NCBI RefSeq assembly: GCF_004295345.1
Contig: NZ_CP036200.1
Location: 1,302,001 to 1,366,000, forward strand
Direction: 5' to 3'
Origin: Shewanella maritima
GTDB taxonomy: Bacteria; Pseudomonadota; Gammaproteobacteria; Enterobacterales; Shewanellaceae
Length of the DNA: 64,000 nt
In this document: positions 31,480-42,329 of the stretch, piece by piece
How positions within the stretch are numbered: the stretch's first letter is position 1
How the letters are laid out: each line of letters begins with the position of its first letter
Notes under the pieces: generated by a model
The model's input: only the letters and a program-made list of their open reading frames with translations
What the model was told of the DNA's origin: nothing
Databases searched by the model: none
Translations under genes and position numbers: made by a program

Positions 31480-33396
31480 ATGAAAAAGCTCGGCTTTAAA
31501 GCAAGTTTACTCTCTGCTATGACAGGACTGCTGATGTTGTCTCTGCTCATTAGTAGCCTAGTAACCTATGTGCAATTTAAAGACAGTGTGCAAGATGCGC
31601 TGGTACAAAACATTCACCATGTGATTGAACAAAAAGTTATCGAGATTAAATCTCGCTTTGAGCGCACAACCAGCGCGGTCACTGAGCTAGCCATGCTCTA
31701 TCGTCAAGAAAATGGTCAAAATCAACATAGCCACGTGGCTATGACGCAATACACAGCAAAACTGGGCGGCGTGAGCAAAGTGATCATAGGCTTTGATGAT
31801 GGCAGCAGCTATGTGTCTAAAGCCTCAGAGTCATTTCCTAATGGTGTGGGTATCGTATCTAAGTATGACCCTCGAACTCGTCCCTGGTATCAAGCAGGTA
31901 AGCGCTCTCGTGGCATTAGCCTAAGCGATGTGTTCTTTACCCGCACTGATGCGATACCAATGCTCGGAGTGATGCATCAAATTGATGGCGGCATCATCAT
32001 GGCTGACCTCCGCTTTGACCAACTTACCTCAGAGCTAAACAAGCTCAATGAAATTGAAGGCGCTACGGGCTTTATCGTCAATAAACAGGGACTAGTACTG
32101 GCTTCTACCTCGCCTTTTATCGAGGCAAAACAAAACATCAATGATATAGCCGACTTAAAGCAAGTGTCCCAACAAGCTTTGGGGGTCAACCAAAGTGTGG
32201 CAACTCACGAGCTCAATGGCGAGGCCACATTAGTTGCCAGCAAACGTATCGAGCTGATTGATAACCAAGAGTGGTACGTCATTGTTACTGTGGATGAGTC
32301 CAGCGCGTTTGCCCCGCTATACCAAGCAACGTTTAAATTACTATTGGTTGTGATTCTAGTATTGACTGCTTCGGTAGCGGGATTGCTCGTCGTGCTCAAC
32401 AAGCTGTACTTACCAATTGCTGAGCTGCGCACTTTAGTGACGGAGCTATCTCAAGGTAACGGCGATCTCACCAAACGTCTTGAAGTTAAATGCAATGACG
32501 ATATAGGTAAAATTGCCAGTGGCATTAACCAGTTCATTAGCCAGCTACAAAGTATGATGAAAGAAATAAATCAGGCGACTGTTGCACTGTCATCTGGCGT
32601 ACATTCTCTACAACAATTCAGTGAGCATTCTCAGCAAATTTTAACCTCACACACCAGCGAAACCACACAAATCGTGACCGCGATAGAGCAGCTATCGAAT
32701 ACCGCTGAAATGGTTGAAGCCAATACAGTAGAAGCGGCGAAGCACACTCATGAAGCGCATCACAGCGGCGCCCATTCTTTGAAAACTATCGAGTCGACCC
32801 AGCAAGGTATTCTTGCCCTTGCGAGTCAAATCAACGAAACCGCTGGCAAAGTTGAGCATATGAACAATGAGACGAGTTCAATTCAGTCCATTGTTGATGT
32901 AATTGGCGCCATTGCCGAGCAAACCAACTTACTGGCACTTAACGCCTCGATTGAAGCAGCTAGAGCCGGTGAGCAAGGCAGAGGCTTTGCGGTGGTTGCT
33001 GATGAAGTGCGCGCACTAGCGAGTCGCACCCAAACCAGCACCAGTGAGATTGAGCAGGCATTAGCTCAGTTAAAATCTGAAGCAACCAATGTAGTGGCAT
33101 CGATTGCCTCAACAGAGCAAGCGTGTGGCACAACCGTTGAAGAAGTGGCGGATACCTCTGCAAGCTTGCAACAGATGAGCGTGATTATGGATGAGATCAA
33201 TGCGCTAAATAGCCAGAACTCAACCTCAGCTAGCGAGCAAAATCAGGTTATTCAGGCGATTAACCTCAACATGCATCAGATCCACGATATGGTAGAAACC
33301 TTGAATAAAGAGGGGCAACTGCAGCAACAAGAAACCGCTAATATTGCCGAAATCAATGACAAGCTGTCAGGCTTGATTGGTCAATTTAAGCTTTAG
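31480..33396 (+). CDS. Methyl-accepting chemotaxis protein with dCache-type sensor
   Basis: This is an inner-membrane chemoreceptor that signals to CheA/CheW. The 638-residue product has a first membrane helix (about 12-32) and a periplasmic double-Cache sensor with the [12 protein letters not shown] motif near residue 130. A second helix (about 285-305) is followed by a HAMP domain and the cytoplasmic signalling domain, whose conserved hairpin tip includes [20 protein letters not shown]. Related Cache receptors often bind amino acids or organic acids; the ligand here is unknown. There is no C-terminal CheR-tethering pentapeptide. It is monocistronic. Confidence 0.93.
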   Translation: MKKLGFKASLLSAMTGLLMLSLLISSLVTYVQFKDSVQDALVQNIHHVIEQKVIEIKSRFERTTSAVTELAMLYRQENGQNQHSHVAMTQYTAKLGGVSKVIIGFDDGSSYVSKASESFPNGVGIVSKYDPRTRPWYQAGKRSRGISLSDVFFTRTDAIPMLGVMHQIDGGIIMADLRFDQLTSELNKLNEIEGATGFIVNKQGLVLASTSPFIEAKQNINDIADLKQVSQQALGVNQSVATHELNGEATLVASKRIELIDNQEWYVIVTVDESSAFAPLYQATFKLLLVVILVLTASVAGLLVVLNKLYLPIAELRTLVTELSQGNGDLTKRLEVKCNDDIGKIASGINQFISQLQSMMKEINQATVALSSGVHSLQQFSEHSQQILTSHTSETTQIVTAIEQLSNTAEMVEANTVEAAKHTHEAHHSGAHSLKTIESTQQGILALASQINETAGKVEHMNNETSSIQSIVDVIGAIAEQTNLLALNASIEAARAGEQGRGFAVVADEVRALASRTQTSTSEIEQALAQLKSEATNVVASIASTEQACGTTVEEVADTSASLQQMSVIMDEINALNSQNSTSASEQNQVIQAINLNMHQIHDMVETLNKEGQLQQQETANIAEINDKLSGLIGQFKL

Positions 33397-33438
33397 TCTT
33401 AGATAAACACTACGGCCAGAGCAAACAATGCTATAAAC

Positions 33439-33472
33439 AAAAACGCCGCTAATACGTTAGCGGCGTTTTTTG
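33439..33472 (+). terminator. Terminator after the chemoreceptor gene
   Basis: AACGCCGCTA-ATACGT-TAGCGGCGTT has T residues after it. It may also serve the convergent bfr pair. Confidence 0.9.
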
Positions 33473-33489
33473 TATAGCAGAGTATGCAA

Positions 33490-33957
33490 TTACATTTGCT
33501 TTTGCAGGTAATTTTGCAGACCCACTCGCTCGATTAGGCGTAGTTGCTTCTCAAGCCAGTACATGTGATCCGACTCAGTATCATCGAGTAAAACTTCAAG
33601 CAGCTCGCGAGTTTGGTAATCACCCTTTTCTTCACAAAGTGCAATCACCTTACGTAAGTCTTCAGCAACCTTGTATTCGTACTGAAGGTCATTCTCAAGC
33701 ATCTCTTTAACGTCTTTACCAATGTTTAGCGCTTCGCGGCTAGCAACATCTGGTGTACCTTCTAAAAATAAGATGCGCTGAACCAATTTTGCCGCATGCA
33801 CTTTCTCATCGTCTGACTCATGCAAAATACGGGTATATAATTCGTTCAAGCCCCAATCTTCGTACATGTGGGCGTGAACAAAATACTGATCCATTGCTGA
33901 TAGCTCGCCAGTCAACAATGAGTTTAATGCGTCGATAACCTCTTGATGGCCTTTCAT
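33490..33957 (-). CDS. bfr: Bacterioferritin, ferroxidase-type subunit lacking the haem Met
   Basis: This is an iron-storage subunit of the 24-mer bacterioferritin shell. The 155-residue product keeps all ferroxidase ligands when aligned by eye with Escherichia coli Bfr: Glu18, Glu51, His54, Glu94 and the C-terminal ExxH (with one inserted residue just before). Position 52, normally the haem-ligating Met, is Lys (DDEKVH). It lies 16 bp after the second bfr gene on the same strand. I infer that the two co-assemble, with this subunit providing iron oxidation. Confidence 0.93.
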   Translation of the reverse strand: MKGHQEVIDALNSLLTGELSAMDQYFVHAHMYEDWGLNELYTRILHESDDEKVHAAKLVQRILFLEGTPDVASREALNIGKDVKEMLENDLQYEYKVAEDLRKVIALCEEKGDYQTRELLEVLLDDTESDHMYWLEKQLRLIERVGLQNYLQKQM

Positions 33958-33973
33958 GATAAATATCCTTAAC

Positions 33974-34438
33974 TTACATTTGTGACTGTAGGTAGTTCTC
34001 TAAACCGGTCTTAGTGATGAGATCTTGCTGGGTTTCAATCCAGTCAATGTGCTCTTCTTCATCTTCAAGCAACTCTTCTAGCAAGTCGCGACTCATATAG
34101 TCACGCTCATCTTCACACAGCTTGATCGCTTTACGTAGCTCTGCAACTTGCTCTGTTACAGCTTCCATATCGCACTGCAGCATTTCTTCAGTGTCCTCAC
34201 CAATACGTAGCTTGTCTAGCTGTTGCAGGTTTGGAAGGCCTTCAAGAAACAACACACGCTCAATTAATTTGTCGGCGTGTTTCATGTCTTGAATCGACTT
34301 TTTGTACTCTTTGCTGTTGAGCTGGTCTAAACCCCAGTGCTTAAACATACGCGCATGGAGAAAATATTGATTAATGGCAGTTAACTCAAAAGTTAACACG
34401 CGATTAAGCTGAGCGATGACGTTTGGCTTGCCTTTCAT
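33974..34438 (-). CDS. bfr: Bacterioferritin, haem-binding-type subunit with degenerate ferroxidase site
   Basis: This is the first gene of the bfr pair, 154 residues. Met52, the inter-subunit haem ligand, is present (QDMKHADK), as are Glu18, His54, Glu127 and His130. By the same alignment, Glu51 is Asp and Glu94 is Val, so the di-iron centre is likely impaired. The complementary losses in the two subunits parallel the heteromeric bacterioferritins reported in Neisseria and Pseudomonas putida. FNR-type and Fur-type sites lie upstream. Confidence 0.93.
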   Translation of the reverse strand: MKGKPNVIAQLNRVLTFELTAINQYFLHARMFKHWGLDQLNSKEYKKSIQDMKHADKLIERVLFLEGLPNLQQLDKLRIGEDTEEMLQCDMEAVTEQVAELRKAIKLCEDERDYMSRDLLEELLEDEEEHIDWIETQQDLITKTGLENYLQSQM

Positions 34439-34461
34439 TGTCTTGTCCCTAATCAGTGAAC

Positions 34462-34475
34462 TTGATCTAGATCAA
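34462..34475 (-). promoter_or_regulatory. FNR/EtrA-type site upstream of bfr
   Basis: TTGATCTAGATCAA matches the FNR consensus TTGAT-N4-ATCAA perfectly and is fully palindromic. It ends 23 bp before the bfr start, a position more consistent with repression than activation unless the transcript is leaderless. CRP can recognise similar sequences. Confidence 0.6.
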
Positions 34476-34536
34476 TTTCACACAGAATAGTACAGCTGAA
34501 GTCTAAAGTAAATTTTTTCTTTAATTTCATACACTT

Positions 34537-34555
34537 AATACTGATAAGCATTCTC
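34537..34555 (-). promoter_or_regulatory. Fur box-like site upstream of bfr
   Basis: AATACTGATAAGCATTCTC matches the 19-bp Fur consensus GATAATGATAATCATTATC at 15 positions. It lies 99 bp upstream of the first bfr gene, fitting iron control of storage. Confidence 0.55.
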
Positions 34556-34596
34556 ATTTTTACTTAGCTTAGTATCTGTTGTACAAAATTAAATCA

Positions 34597-34624
34597 CAAA
34601 AAAAGCCTTCAAAATGAAGGCTCT
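34597..34624 (-). terminator. Terminator after nqrM
   Basis: On the minus strand, AGCCTTCA-TTT-TGAAGGCT is followed by seven T residues. It ends the apbE-nqrM unit. Confidence 0.9.
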
Positions 34625-34649
34625 TTACAATGTGATTCGCAACATCTGG

Positions 34650-34871
34650 TTAAATAATACGGTTTTTTTCAAGCTTGGCACGGCGCTCTTCTTCCGCCAT
34701 TCGGCGCTTGCGCTTGTCACATGGGTCATCACAATCACAGGCTTTTTCGATGCCAAGTACGCCTAGACCACCGCAGCTACCCTCAACGGCTTTCTTTTTG
34801 ATGATGTAGCCCACAGACATTAATACGAAAAACAGCATTAAAATAACGAATGCGGCAATAAATGTACTCAT
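34650..34871 (-). CDS. nqrM: Na+-NQR maturation protein NqrM
   Basis: NqrM (DUF539) is a small membrane protein needed to assemble the Cys-ligated Fe centre between NqrD and NqrE. The 73-residue product has one N-terminal helix (about 3-24). The conserved cysteines are in EGSCGGLGVLGIEKACDCDDPCD, followed by a basic tail. It lies 24 bp after apbE, downstream of the nqr operon, the standard arrangement. Confidence 0.93.
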   Translation of the reverse strand: MSTFIAAFVILMLFFVLMSVGYIIKKKAVEGSCGGLGVLGIEKACDCDDPCDKRKRRMAEEERRAKLEKNRII

Positions 34872-34895
34872 ATACGACTCCGATACAACACGAGG

Positions 34896-35909
34896 CTATT
34901 GCACATATGGCAAAAACGCATCGCTATAATGAATTTGATAACCATGGGGCTGCTTTTCAATCAACATTATCGCCAAATCTAACTCACTGGCAAGCGCTAA
35001 TGATGCTTCGGTGCCCATTACCATCATGGCAGTTGCGTAACCGTCTGCTGACATACTGCTCGGGTGCAGCACAGTTACCGACGCTAACTTATGGTTGATA
35101 GGGTAACCGGTTCGCGGGTCAATAAGATGAGAAAAACGCACACCTTTGTCTTCAAAGTAATTACGATAATCACCCGATGTCGCCATCGCCATATCTTTTA
35201 GGCTAATGACTTTCGACACCTCGCGCCCCGTCGCATCAGGTTGCTCAATCGCAACTCGCCAAGGTTGACCATCAAGTTTGTGACCTTTGACACTGATCTC
35301 GCCACCAACTTCAACTAAATAACCAGACACTTGGTATTTGTCTAATACAGCTGCAACAACATCTACGCCAAACCCTTTCGCGATAGATGATAAATCGACG
35401 TATAAATCTGAGTTATGTTTAACTAAATGCCCTGGTTCAATCGAGACACCTTCTATACCCATTTTTGCTTTAGCAATGTCAATATCGAGCTTACTCGGTA
35501 CCTTGATCGGCCGTTTTTCTGGACCAAAGCCCCAAAGATTAATCAATGGGCCTAAGGTGACATCTAATGCGCCATCGGTTTGTTCATAGAGCTTAATCGC
35601 TTCTTGAAGCACTAAAATCGTATCTTGCGACACTCGAGTACGTTGACCAGCCTTAGATAGGTTAAATTGCGACAACTCAGACGCTGGTCGATAAGTCGAC
35701 ATCTGATTGTTCACCCGCTCAAGCGCCATATCGATTTCGGCCTGAAGCAATTGCTCGTCGGGGAGATGTTTATTAGGTACCAACTTAATATGGTAAGTGG
35801 TGCCCATAGTACGCCCTGCTAAGCTGACCAATTGTGGCTGACTGCAGGCGCTGACAACAAGGACCAATATCAACAGTGACAACAGCTTGGTTATATATCT
35901 CATTATCAT
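34896..35909 (-). CDS. apbE: FAD:protein FMN transferase ApbE
   Basis: ApbE is a periplasmic lipoprotein that attaches FMN to a Thr in SGAT-type motifs, here expected to be NqrB and NqrC. The 337-residue product has a lipoprotein signal with lipobox LVVSAC. It also has the AGRTMGTTYHIK motif, YVDLSSIAKGFGVD (flavin binding), and SHLIDPRTGYPINH followed by metal-binding residues. It sits between nqrF and nqrM. Confidence 0.95.
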   Translation of the reverse strand: MIMRYITKLLSLLILVLVVSACSQPQLVSLAGRTMGTTYHIKLVPNKHLPDEQLLQAEIDMALERVNNQMSTYRPASELSQFNLSKAGQRTRVSQDTILVLQEAIKLYEQTDGALDVTLGPLINLWGFGPEKRPIKVPSKLDIDIAKAKMGIEGVSIEPGHLVKHNSDLYVDLSSIAKGFGVDVVAAVLDKYQVSGYLVEVGGEISVKGHKLDGQPWRVAIEQPDATGREVSKVISLKDMAMATSGDYRNYFEDKGVRFSHLIDPRTGYPINHKLASVTVLHPSSMSADGYATAMMVMGTEASLALASELDLAIMLIEKQPHGYQIHYSDAFLPYVQ

Positions 35910-35964
35910 TCTTTTTGGTTTATACCAATTGGTATTAGCTCTTTATTAGAGCCGTCAAAATAAA

Positions 35965-36013
35965 AATTGCAGCTTGTTTAACATGTACCTCCATGTTCAA
36001 CAAAGCTGCAATT
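35965..36013 (-). terminator. Large hairpin terminator between nqrF and apbE
   Basis: Two arms of 21-22 bases (AATTGCAGCTT...ACATG and its complement, one bulge) surround a six-base loop. On the minus strand it is followed by TTTTTATTTT, 27 bp after the nqrF stop. It is unusually long for a terminator. Confidence 0.75.
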
Positions 36014-36039
36014 CCGTTTACTTAGATGATGGTTTAGCG

Positions 36040-37287
36040 TTAACCGCCAAAGTCATCCAGTAGGATGTTCTCATCCTCAACACCTAAGTCTTTAAGCATA
36101 CCAATTACGGCAGCGTTCATCATTGGTGGGCCACACATGTAGAATTCACAATCTTCTGGCGCTTCATGATCGCGTAGATAGTTCTCATAAAGCACATTGT
36201 GAATAAAGCCGGTGTAACCGTCCCAGTTGTCTTCTGGCTGAGGATCAGACAGAGCAACATGCCACTCGAAGTTATCATTGGTTGACGCTAGGCCGTCGAA
36301 ATCTTCTACATAGAACATTTCGCGCTTAGAACGTGCACCGTACCAGAAGCTCATCTTACGCTTAGAGTTAAGACGCTTAAGCTGATCGAAGATATGTGAA
36401 CGCATTGGCGCCATACCTGCACCACCACCAATAAATACCATTTCAGCGTCAGTGTCTTTTGCGAAGAATTCACCAAATGGACCTGAAATCGTCACTTTAT
36501 CGCCAGACTTAAGGCTCCAGATGTACGATGACATCTTACCACAAGGTAGGCTTAGGTTACGTGGAGGCGGCGTAGCAATACGCACGTTCAACATGATGAT
36601 ACCGAACTCTTCTGGGTAGTTCGCCATCGAGTATGCACGAATGGTTTCTTCATCAACTTTTGACTCCAGGTCAAAGAAGCCGAAGTGTTCCCAGTCGCCA
36701 CGGTACTCTGCAGGTACATCGAAGTCTGCATACTTAACATGGTGTGCAGGCGCTTCAATTTGGATATAACCACCGGCGCGGAACGGCACTGACTCACCGT
36801 CAGGGATCTTAAGTTTAAGCTCTTTAATGAAGGTCGCTTTGTTATCGTTAGAGATAACTTCACATTCCCACTTCTTAATACCAAAGATTTCTTCGTCTAG
36901 CTCGATTTCCATGTCAGTTTTAACATTTACCTGGCAAGAAAGACGACAACCTTGACGCGCTTCACCTTTACTAATGTGGTCAAGCTCAGTCGGCAGGATA
37001 TCACCACCGCCTGACTTTACATTCACACGACACTGGCCACATGAGCCACCGCCACCACATGCGCTTGATACGAAAATACCGTTACTTGCCAACGCGCCTA
37101 GTAGCTTACCGCCAGCTTCGGTTTCAAATGCTTTGTCAGCATCACCATTGATGCCAATCTTAATGCTACCACTTGCCACAAGCTTAGATTTAGCGAACAA
37201 AATCACTAATACTAAGATCAAGACAATCGCAGTAAACATGCTCACACCTAGATAAACATCTATTGGTGTAGATTCAAGAATACCCAT
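36040..37287 (-). CDS. nqrF: Na+-translocating NADH:quinone reductase subunit F
   Basis: NqrF is the NADH-oxidising entry subunit. The 415-residue product has an N-terminal membrane anchor (about 12-30). A [2Fe-2S] ferredoxin domain follows ([17 protein letters not shown], with the fourth Cys in GCRLSCQVN). The FAD/NADH domain comes last ([31 protein letters not shown]). It is last in nqrABCDEF, followed by a large hairpin. Confidence 0.97.
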   Translation of the reverse strand: MGILESTPIDVYLGVSMFTAIVLILVLVILFAKSKLVASGSIKIGINGDADKAFETEAGGKLLGALASNGIFVSSACGGGGSCGQCRVNVKSGGGDILPTELDHISKGEARQGCRLSCQVNVKTDMEIELDEEIFGIKKWECEVISNDNKATFIKELKLKIPDGESVPFRAGGYIQIEAPAHHVKYADFDVPAEYRGDWEHFGFFDLESKVDEETIRAYSMANYPEEFGIIMLNVRIATPPPRNLSLPCGKMSSYIWSLKSGDKVTISGPFGEFFAKDTDAEMVFIGGGAGMAPMRSHIFDQLKRLNSKRKMSFWYGARSKREMFYVEDFDGLASTNDNFEWHVALSDPQPEDNWDGYTGFIHNVLYENYLRDHEAPEDCEFYMCGPPMMNAAVIGMLKDLGVEDENILLDDFGG

Positions 37288-37331
37288 TTACTTATCCTTA
37301 AAGGTTCAAATTAATGCATCTCTAGGCGGTC

Positions 37332-37940
37332 TTATAAAGACACACCTGAGAACGACATGAAACCTAGTGCCATCAAACCAGCAGTAACGAAGGTAATACC
37401 TAAGCCACGCAGTCCATCAGGTACGTCAGAATATTTCATTTTCTCGCGGATACCGGCAAGTAGCACAATTGCAAGTGCCCAACCGATACCTGAGCCAATA
37501 CCGAATACAAAACTTTCACCTAGGTTGTAATCACGCTCAACCATGAATGAAACCGCACCGAAAATCGCACAGTTCACTGTGATTAGCGGTAGGAAGATAC
37601 CGAGTGCGTTATACAAAGGAGGGAAGTACTTATCTAAAGTCATTTCCAAAATTTGTACTAGCGCTGCAATCACACCAATAAAAGTAATGAACTTAAGGAA
37701 GCTCAAGTCCGCTTCAGGTACTCCTGCCCATGCTAACGCGCCTGGAGCAAGAAAACTTTGATAAATGATTTGGTTAGTTGGTACCGCAATACCAAGCACC
37801 ACAATTACCGCTACACCTAGACCCATTGAGGTTTTAACCTTCTTAGATACCGCTAAGAAAGTACACATACCTAGGAAGAACGACAGGGCCATGTTTTCAA
37901 TGAAAACAGAGCGAATTAATAAACTAATATAATGTTCCAT
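37332..37940 (-). CDS. nqrE: Na+-translocating NADH:quinone reductase subunit E
   Basis: This is a six-helix membrane subunit of Na+-NQR, paired with NqrD and sharing the Cys-ligated iron with it. The 202-residue product starts [20 protein letters not shown] and contains the conserved Cys motifs [10 protein letters not shown] and [10 protein letters not shown]. It lies five bases after nqrD. Confidence 0.97.
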   Translation of the reverse strand: MEHYISLLIRSVFIENMALSFFLGMCTFLAVSKKVKTSMGLGVAVIVVLGIAVPTNQIIYQSFLAPGALAWAGVPEADLSFLKFITFIGVIAALVQILEMTLDKYFPPLYNALGIFLPLITVNCAIFGAVSFMVERDYNLGESFVFGIGSGIGWALAIVLLAGIREKMKYSDVPDGLRGLGITFVTAGLMALGFMSFSGVSL

Positions 37941-37945
37941 TTCGC

Positions 37946-38578
37946 TTACCCTTTAGCTTCTACTTGATCAGGCTTATAAACACGGATCATCCAGATCAAA
38001 GCACCAATTAGGAAGAACGCACTTGGTGGCAGTAGTAATAAACCATTTGGCTGGTACCAACCACCGTCAGAAACCTTAGCTAAGATTTCTACGCCAAAAA
38101 GTGAACCATTACCAAATAACTCACGCACAAAGCCAACAGATAACAAGATAACGCCGTAACCTAAACCGTTACCAATACCGTCCATAAAGCTCAGCATTGG
38201 TGGCGTTTTCATCGCGTATGCTTCAGCGCGGCCCATCACGATACAGTTGGTAATAATTAGACCAACGAATACCGATAGCTGCTTGGCGACATCGTAAGCA
38301 AATGCTTGCAGCACCTGGTCAACAACGATTACTAGCGATGCGATTACCGTCATCTGCACAATAATACGAACACTGCTTGGAATATGTGCACGTAGCATTG
38401 AGATAAACAGGTTTGAGAATGCACAAACCGCCGTTAGTGCAATGGTCATTACCAATGCAGTTTCCATTTTACTGGTTACCGCTAAGGCACTACATACACC
38501 CAGGATTTGCAATGCAATTGGGTTATTACTAACAATTGGTCCGGTTAGAACCTGCTTGACGCTATTAGCTTCAGACAT
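37946..38578 (-). CDS. nqrD: Na+-translocating NADH:quinone reductase subunit D
   Basis: This is a six-helix membrane subunit homologous to NqrE. The 210-residue product contains the paired cysteine motifs [10 protein letters not shown] and [12 protein letters not shown] that ligate the iron centre. Its ATG overlaps the nqrC stop (TAATG), indicating translational coupling. Confidence 0.97.
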   Translation of the reverse strand: MSEANSVKQVLTGPIVSNNPIALQILGVCSALAVTSKMETALVMTIALTAVCAFSNLFISMLRAHIPSSVRIIVQMTVIASLVIVVDQVLQAFAYDVAKQLSVFVGLIITNCIVMGRAEAYAMKTPPMLSFMDGIGNGLGYGVILLSVGFVRELFGNGSLFGVEILAKVSDGGWYQPNGLLLLPPSAFFLIGALIWMIRVYKPDQVEAKG

Positions 38579-39375
38579 TAGCTCAACCCTCCGTTACGTG
38601 CTTTTTCAATAAACTTAGCGAAGCCTTCTTCACCTAACCAGAACTCTAAAGAGTACTGAACGCCGTTACCGGTCAGTGTCGCACCAGATAGTGCATCAAC
38701 ACCGAACTCAGAGTTAGCGACAGCTGGGTTCTTAGTTACTTGAATCGCTAATTCGCCTTGAGCGTTGTATAGCTTCTTACCTTTCCACTTAGCAATCCAT
38801 TGTGGATTTTGTACTTCACCACCTAGACCTGGTGTTTCACCAGAGCCAGTAAAGTCGTAGTAAACCAATGAACGAATCGTGTTTAGGTCAGCTTCTACCG
38901 CTAGGAAAGCAAACATAGTTGACCACAGACCATAACCCTTAACTGGGATAATCACAGTTTGTAGCTGTGAGCTATCATCACGAATTAAGTAAACCACACC
39001 ATGATTAGCAACACGCTTAACCGAAGCGATGTCATTAACAGGTTTGAATGAGGTTTCAGGTGTGCGAGCTGCTTTTTCAACGTCGAAGGTATTGCCGTCA
39101 ACACCTTCTACCCAGTCGCCAGACTTTAGATCAACAACTTTAGCTTCTACGTACTTGTTGTAGGTGTCGATAATTGTTGCTTTTTCGACTTTGCCTGAAC
39201 GGGTATCAATCAAGCCTGCTGCTTCTAAAATGTACTTTTGCTTATCTAAAAGCTTGTTCTCTAGTTGCGTTGGCTTAAGCAGTACTGCCGCCGTTGACAC
39301 CAACATAGAACAGATAAAACAAAGACCGATTACAACGAACAATGTTTTACCGAAAGATTCTTTAGCATTAGCCAC
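38578..39375 (-). CDS. nqrC: Na+-translocating NADH:quinone reductase subunit C
   Basis: NqrC is a membrane-anchored periplasmic flavoprotein. I chose GTG 39375 because GGAGG lies seven bases upstream and the product then starts [20 protein letters not shown] (265 residues). A longer frame to 39432 is inside nqrB. The covalent FMN site is the Thr of [12 protein letters not shown] near the C-terminus. The gene overlaps the end of nqrB by eight bases. Confidence 0.96.
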   Translation of the reverse strand: MANAKESFGKTLFVVIGLCFICSMLVSTAAVLLKPTQLENKLLDKQKYILEAAGLIDTRSGKVEKATIIDTYNKYVEAKVVDLKSGDWVEGVDGNTFDVEKAARTPETSFKPVNDIASVKRVANHGVVYLIRDDSSQLQTVIIPVKGYGLWSTMFAFLAVEADLNTIRSLVYYDFTGSGETPGLGGEVQNPQWIAKWKGKKLYNAQGELAIQVTKNPAVANSEFGVDALSGATLTGNGVQYSLEFWLGEEGFAKFIEKARNGGLS

Positions 39376-40564
39376 GTGCAATCCTCCGCTTGATATTTGC
39401 TTGAACCACGAAGTGGTCGAACAAAGGTGCAAAAAGGTTAGCGAATAGAATTGCTAACATCATACCTTCTGGGAATGCTGGGTTGATAACACGGATAAAC
39501 ACCGCCATCGCACCAATTAAGAAACCGTATGCCCACTTGCCTTGGTTAGTAAATGACGCTGAAACAGGGTCAGTTGCCATGAACATCATGCCGAAGGCAA
39601 AACCACCTAACACTAGGTGCCAGTGGAATGGCATAGCAAACATTGGGTTAGTGTCGCTGCCAATCGCGTTAAGCAGTAGCGAAACAGCAATCATACCTGC
39701 CATTACACCACCAACAATGCGCCATGAAGCGATGCGAGTGTATATAATCACTAAGCCACCAAGTAAAATAGCAAAGGTAGAAACCTCACCTACAGAACCT
39801 GGAATGAAGCCCATAAACGCAGCCATCCAATCAGCATTAGCGTAATCAAGAGTGCCTTGCGCCGCTTGGCTTAATGCCGTCGCGCCAGAGAAGCCATCTG
39901 CAACGACCCAAGTAGTGTCACCTGACATGCTTAGCGGGTAAGCAAAGAATAAGAATGCTCGACCTGCAAGCGCTGGGTTGAGGAAGTTACGACCTGTACC
40001 ACCAAAGATTTCCTTGGCAACGACCACACCAAAGGTGATACCCAGTGCCACCATCCATAAAGGAATGGTTGCCGGCAGGGTGAGTGCGAACAGTACCGAG
40101 GTGACGAAGAAACCTTCGTTAACTTCATGGCCACGTACAGAAGCAAATAGCACTTCCCAGAAACCACCGACTGCAAATGTCACAGCATAGATAGGTAGGA
40201 AGAAACATGCGCCGTAGAACATTAGCCCCGCAATGCCTGAATCAGCAGTTAGCTGACCACCTAGCATTTCAAACAAGCCAACTTGCCACATATCTGGCGT
40301 ACCAAAACCAGCAGCCAATGCAACTTGCGCTTGCAAACCAACGTTATACATACCGAAGAACATTGCTGGGAAAGTACACGCCCAAACAGTGATCATCATA
40401 CGCTTAAGGTCTAGGTTATCACGAACATGGGTTGCGCCCTTGTTCACCTTACCTGGAGTATAAAATACAGTAGCAACCGCTTCGTAGAGCGCGTACCACT
40501 TTTCGTATTTACCGCCTTTTTCAAATTGCGGTTCAATACGCTCGATAAAATCTTTCAAGCTCAT
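39368..40564 (-). CDS. nqrB: Na+-translocating NADH:quinone reductase subunit B
   Basis: NqrB is the main membrane subunit, carrying riboflavin and covalent FMN and forming the sodium path. The 398-residue product has about ten helices. The flavinylation motif is [11 protein letters not shown] near residue 225, with a conserved [20 protein letters not shown] just before. Its ATG overlaps the nqrA stop (TAATG). Confidence 0.97.
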   Translation of the reverse strand: MSLKDFIERIEPQFEKGGKYEKWYALYEAVATVFYTPGKVNKGATHVRDNLDLKRMMITVWACTFPAMFFGMYNVGLQAQVALAAGFGTPDMWQVGLFEMLGGQLTADSGIAGLMFYGACFFLPIYAVTFAVGGFWEVLFASVRGHEVNEGFFVTSVLFALTLPATIPLWMVALGITFGVVVAKEIFGGTGRNFLNPALAGRAFLFFAYPLSMSGDTTWVVADGFSGATALSQAAQGTLDYANADWMAAFMGFIPGSVGEVSTFAILLGGLVIIYTRIASWRIVGGVMAGMIAVSLLLNAIGSDTNPMFAMPFHWHLVLGGFAFGMMFMATDPVSASFTNQGKWAYGFLIGAMAVFIRVINPAFPEGMMLAILFANLFAPLFDHFVVQANIKRRIARG

Positions 40565-41898
40565 TAGCCTTCCCTCTCGATCGTATCTAAGCAGTCACGT
40601 AGGTATGAGCCATAGTCATACTTACCAGGACATACGAAAGTACATAATGCTAGATCTTCTTCATCTAGCTCTAAGGCTCCTAATTGAGCTGCGCCATCAT
40701 AATCACCAGATACTAGGTCACGCAGTAACATAGTCGGCAAAATATCTAGCGGCATAACACGTTCATAGTTACCAATTGGCACCATAGCGCGGTCAGAGCC
40801 GCCAGTGCTGGTTGTCATTTTGAATAAACGTGAAGAGCTTAGGTGACCTAGGAATGCGCGAGTAATTGAGTACTTGTCAGCACCAGGCATAGCCCAGCCA
40901 AATAGTTCTTTCTCGGTACCTTCCTCAAGTAGACTCACTTGATTGTGGTAACGACCTAGGTATGCATGTGGGCCATGCGCGTGGCGACCGTTTAATACTG
41001 AACCTGAAATAACACGAACTGAGCTGCAATTATGCTCACCTTGAGTCAATTCAGTAAGGCTTGCACCAACATGCGTTTTAACTAAGCGAGGCTTAGTTGC
41101 TTCAGGGCCTGCTAGTGCAACAACGCGGTCTGTCGTTAACTCACCAGTAGTAAACAAATGACCAATCGCAATCACATCTTGATAGCCAAGATGCCATACA
41201 GTGCGGTTAGCAGAGGCTGGAAGCACATGGTGAATATGAGTACCCACTAAGCCCGCTGGATGTTTACCGGCAAACTCCTTCACCTGCGCATTTGCAGCAG
41301 GAATGTCAGCACCAGGCGCCTTACATAGGAATACCTTGCCTTCTGCTAAACGTGAAAGCACAGTCAAACCATTAGCAAAATCATCTTTGTTTGCTGCAAT
41401 AACTACTTGAGGATCGCCAGCGAGTGGCTGAGTATCAATGGCAGTCACAAACAACGCAGCAGGTTCTGAATCTACCGCTGGGACTTTACTGAAAGGGCGA
41501 GTACGCAATGTGGTCCACAAACCCGATTCGATCAGGTTGTCGCGAACAGCTTGCGCGTCGAGAGAGGTGAGTTTATCAGCATCGTATTTAGCAAATACGA
41601 CACTTTCGTCACCTTCAATATCAATAACAACTGATTGAAGTACGCGTTTGGCACCTCGGTTGATTTCTTTAATCGTACCACTGGCTAAAGCTGTATATTT
41701 TACGCCTGGGTTCTTTTTGTCTTCAAAAATCACCTGGCCTTTTTGTACTTTATCGCCCACTTTGATCTTCATGGTAGGACGTAAGCCAATATACTCTTCA
41801 CCCAATGTAGCGACGTGTTTAATGGCCGGGCCATTATGGATAACTTGCTCTGGTCCACCCGCGATAGGGAGTTCCAATCCTTTCTTAATTGTAATCAT
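40564..41898 (-). CDS. nqrA: Na+-translocating NADH:quinone reductase subunit A
   Basis: NqrA is the cytosolic, quinone-associated subunit. I chose ATG 41898 ([19 protein letters not shown], 444 residues). The upstream extension to 41982 is not conserved. Family segments seen include [20 protein letters not shown] (biotinyl-lipoyl-like), [14 protein letters not shown] and VCPGKYDYG near the end. It is the first gene of nqrABCDEF. Confidence 0.97.
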   Translation of the reverse strand: MITIKKGLELPIAGGPEQVIHNGPAIKHVATLGEEYIGLRPTMKIKVGDKVQKGQVIFEDKKNPGVKYTALASGTIKEINRGAKRVLQSVVIDIEGDESVVFAKYDADKLTSLDAQAVRDNLIESGLWTTLRTRPFSKVPAVDSEPAALFVTAIDTQPLAGDPQVVIAANKDDFANGLTVLSRLAEGKVFLCKAPGADIPAANAQVKEFAGKHPAGLVGTHIHHVLPASANRTVWHLGYQDVIAIGHLFTTGELTTDRVVALAGPEATKPRLVKTHVGASLTELTQGEHNCSSVRVISGSVLNGRHAHGPHAYLGRYHNQVSLLEEGTEKELFGWAMPGADKYSITRAFLGHLSSSRLFKMTTSTGGSDRAMVPIGNYERVMPLDILPTMLLRDLVSGDYDGAAQLGALELDEEDLALCTFVCPGKYDYGSYLRDCLDTIEREG

Positions 41899-42261
41899 AT
41901 CCACAAGCACTACGTTTGAAGGAAAGACAATGCGCCACGTTCCGCAACAAGAATAAGTCATTAGCAAACAAGGCGTTAACAAAATAAATATTCTTGAGCT
42001 AGCGCAGATTTAACACGAAAATGCGATCGTAATCACGCTGGTCGCGCGCATTTTACCCCAATTATGAGACTACCGCCACGAAAATTATTTGTATTTTCAA
42101 ACTGCAAGGGACTCAGGGCGTTAACATTTCAAACAGTTTGGCTCAGGGTAAGGTTTTCACTAAAAATCGGCATATTTTTTCGAGTTCGATTTACTATAGC
42201 ACTAATTTTTATAGAAAATATTTTGGAAAGACTAATATTTAAACTATTAGTAAAAGCAAAT

Positions 42262-42290
42262 AAAGCTCAAGCTAAAATAGCTTGAGCTTT
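42262..42290 (-). terminator. Terminator after the TonB-dependent receptor
   Basis: AAAGCTCAAGCT and its complement form a twelve-base-pair stem around a five-base loop, 40 bp after the receptor stop. Confidence 0.8.
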
Positions 42291-42329
42291 AACATATTTA
42301 AAACAAATAGATAGATTGGATGTCAGCAG

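Noticed and set aside
35890..35915. Fur box at the apbE start
   Set aside because: Only about 11 of 19 positions match and it overlaps the coding start.
41899..41982. N-terminal extension of nqrA
   Set aside because: Not conserved in NqrA; the family start [10 protein letters not shown] is at 41898.
42064..42285. 73-codon plus-strand ORF between nqrA and the TonB receptor
   Set aside because: Low-complexity, no ribosome site, and it runs into the receptor's terminator arm.
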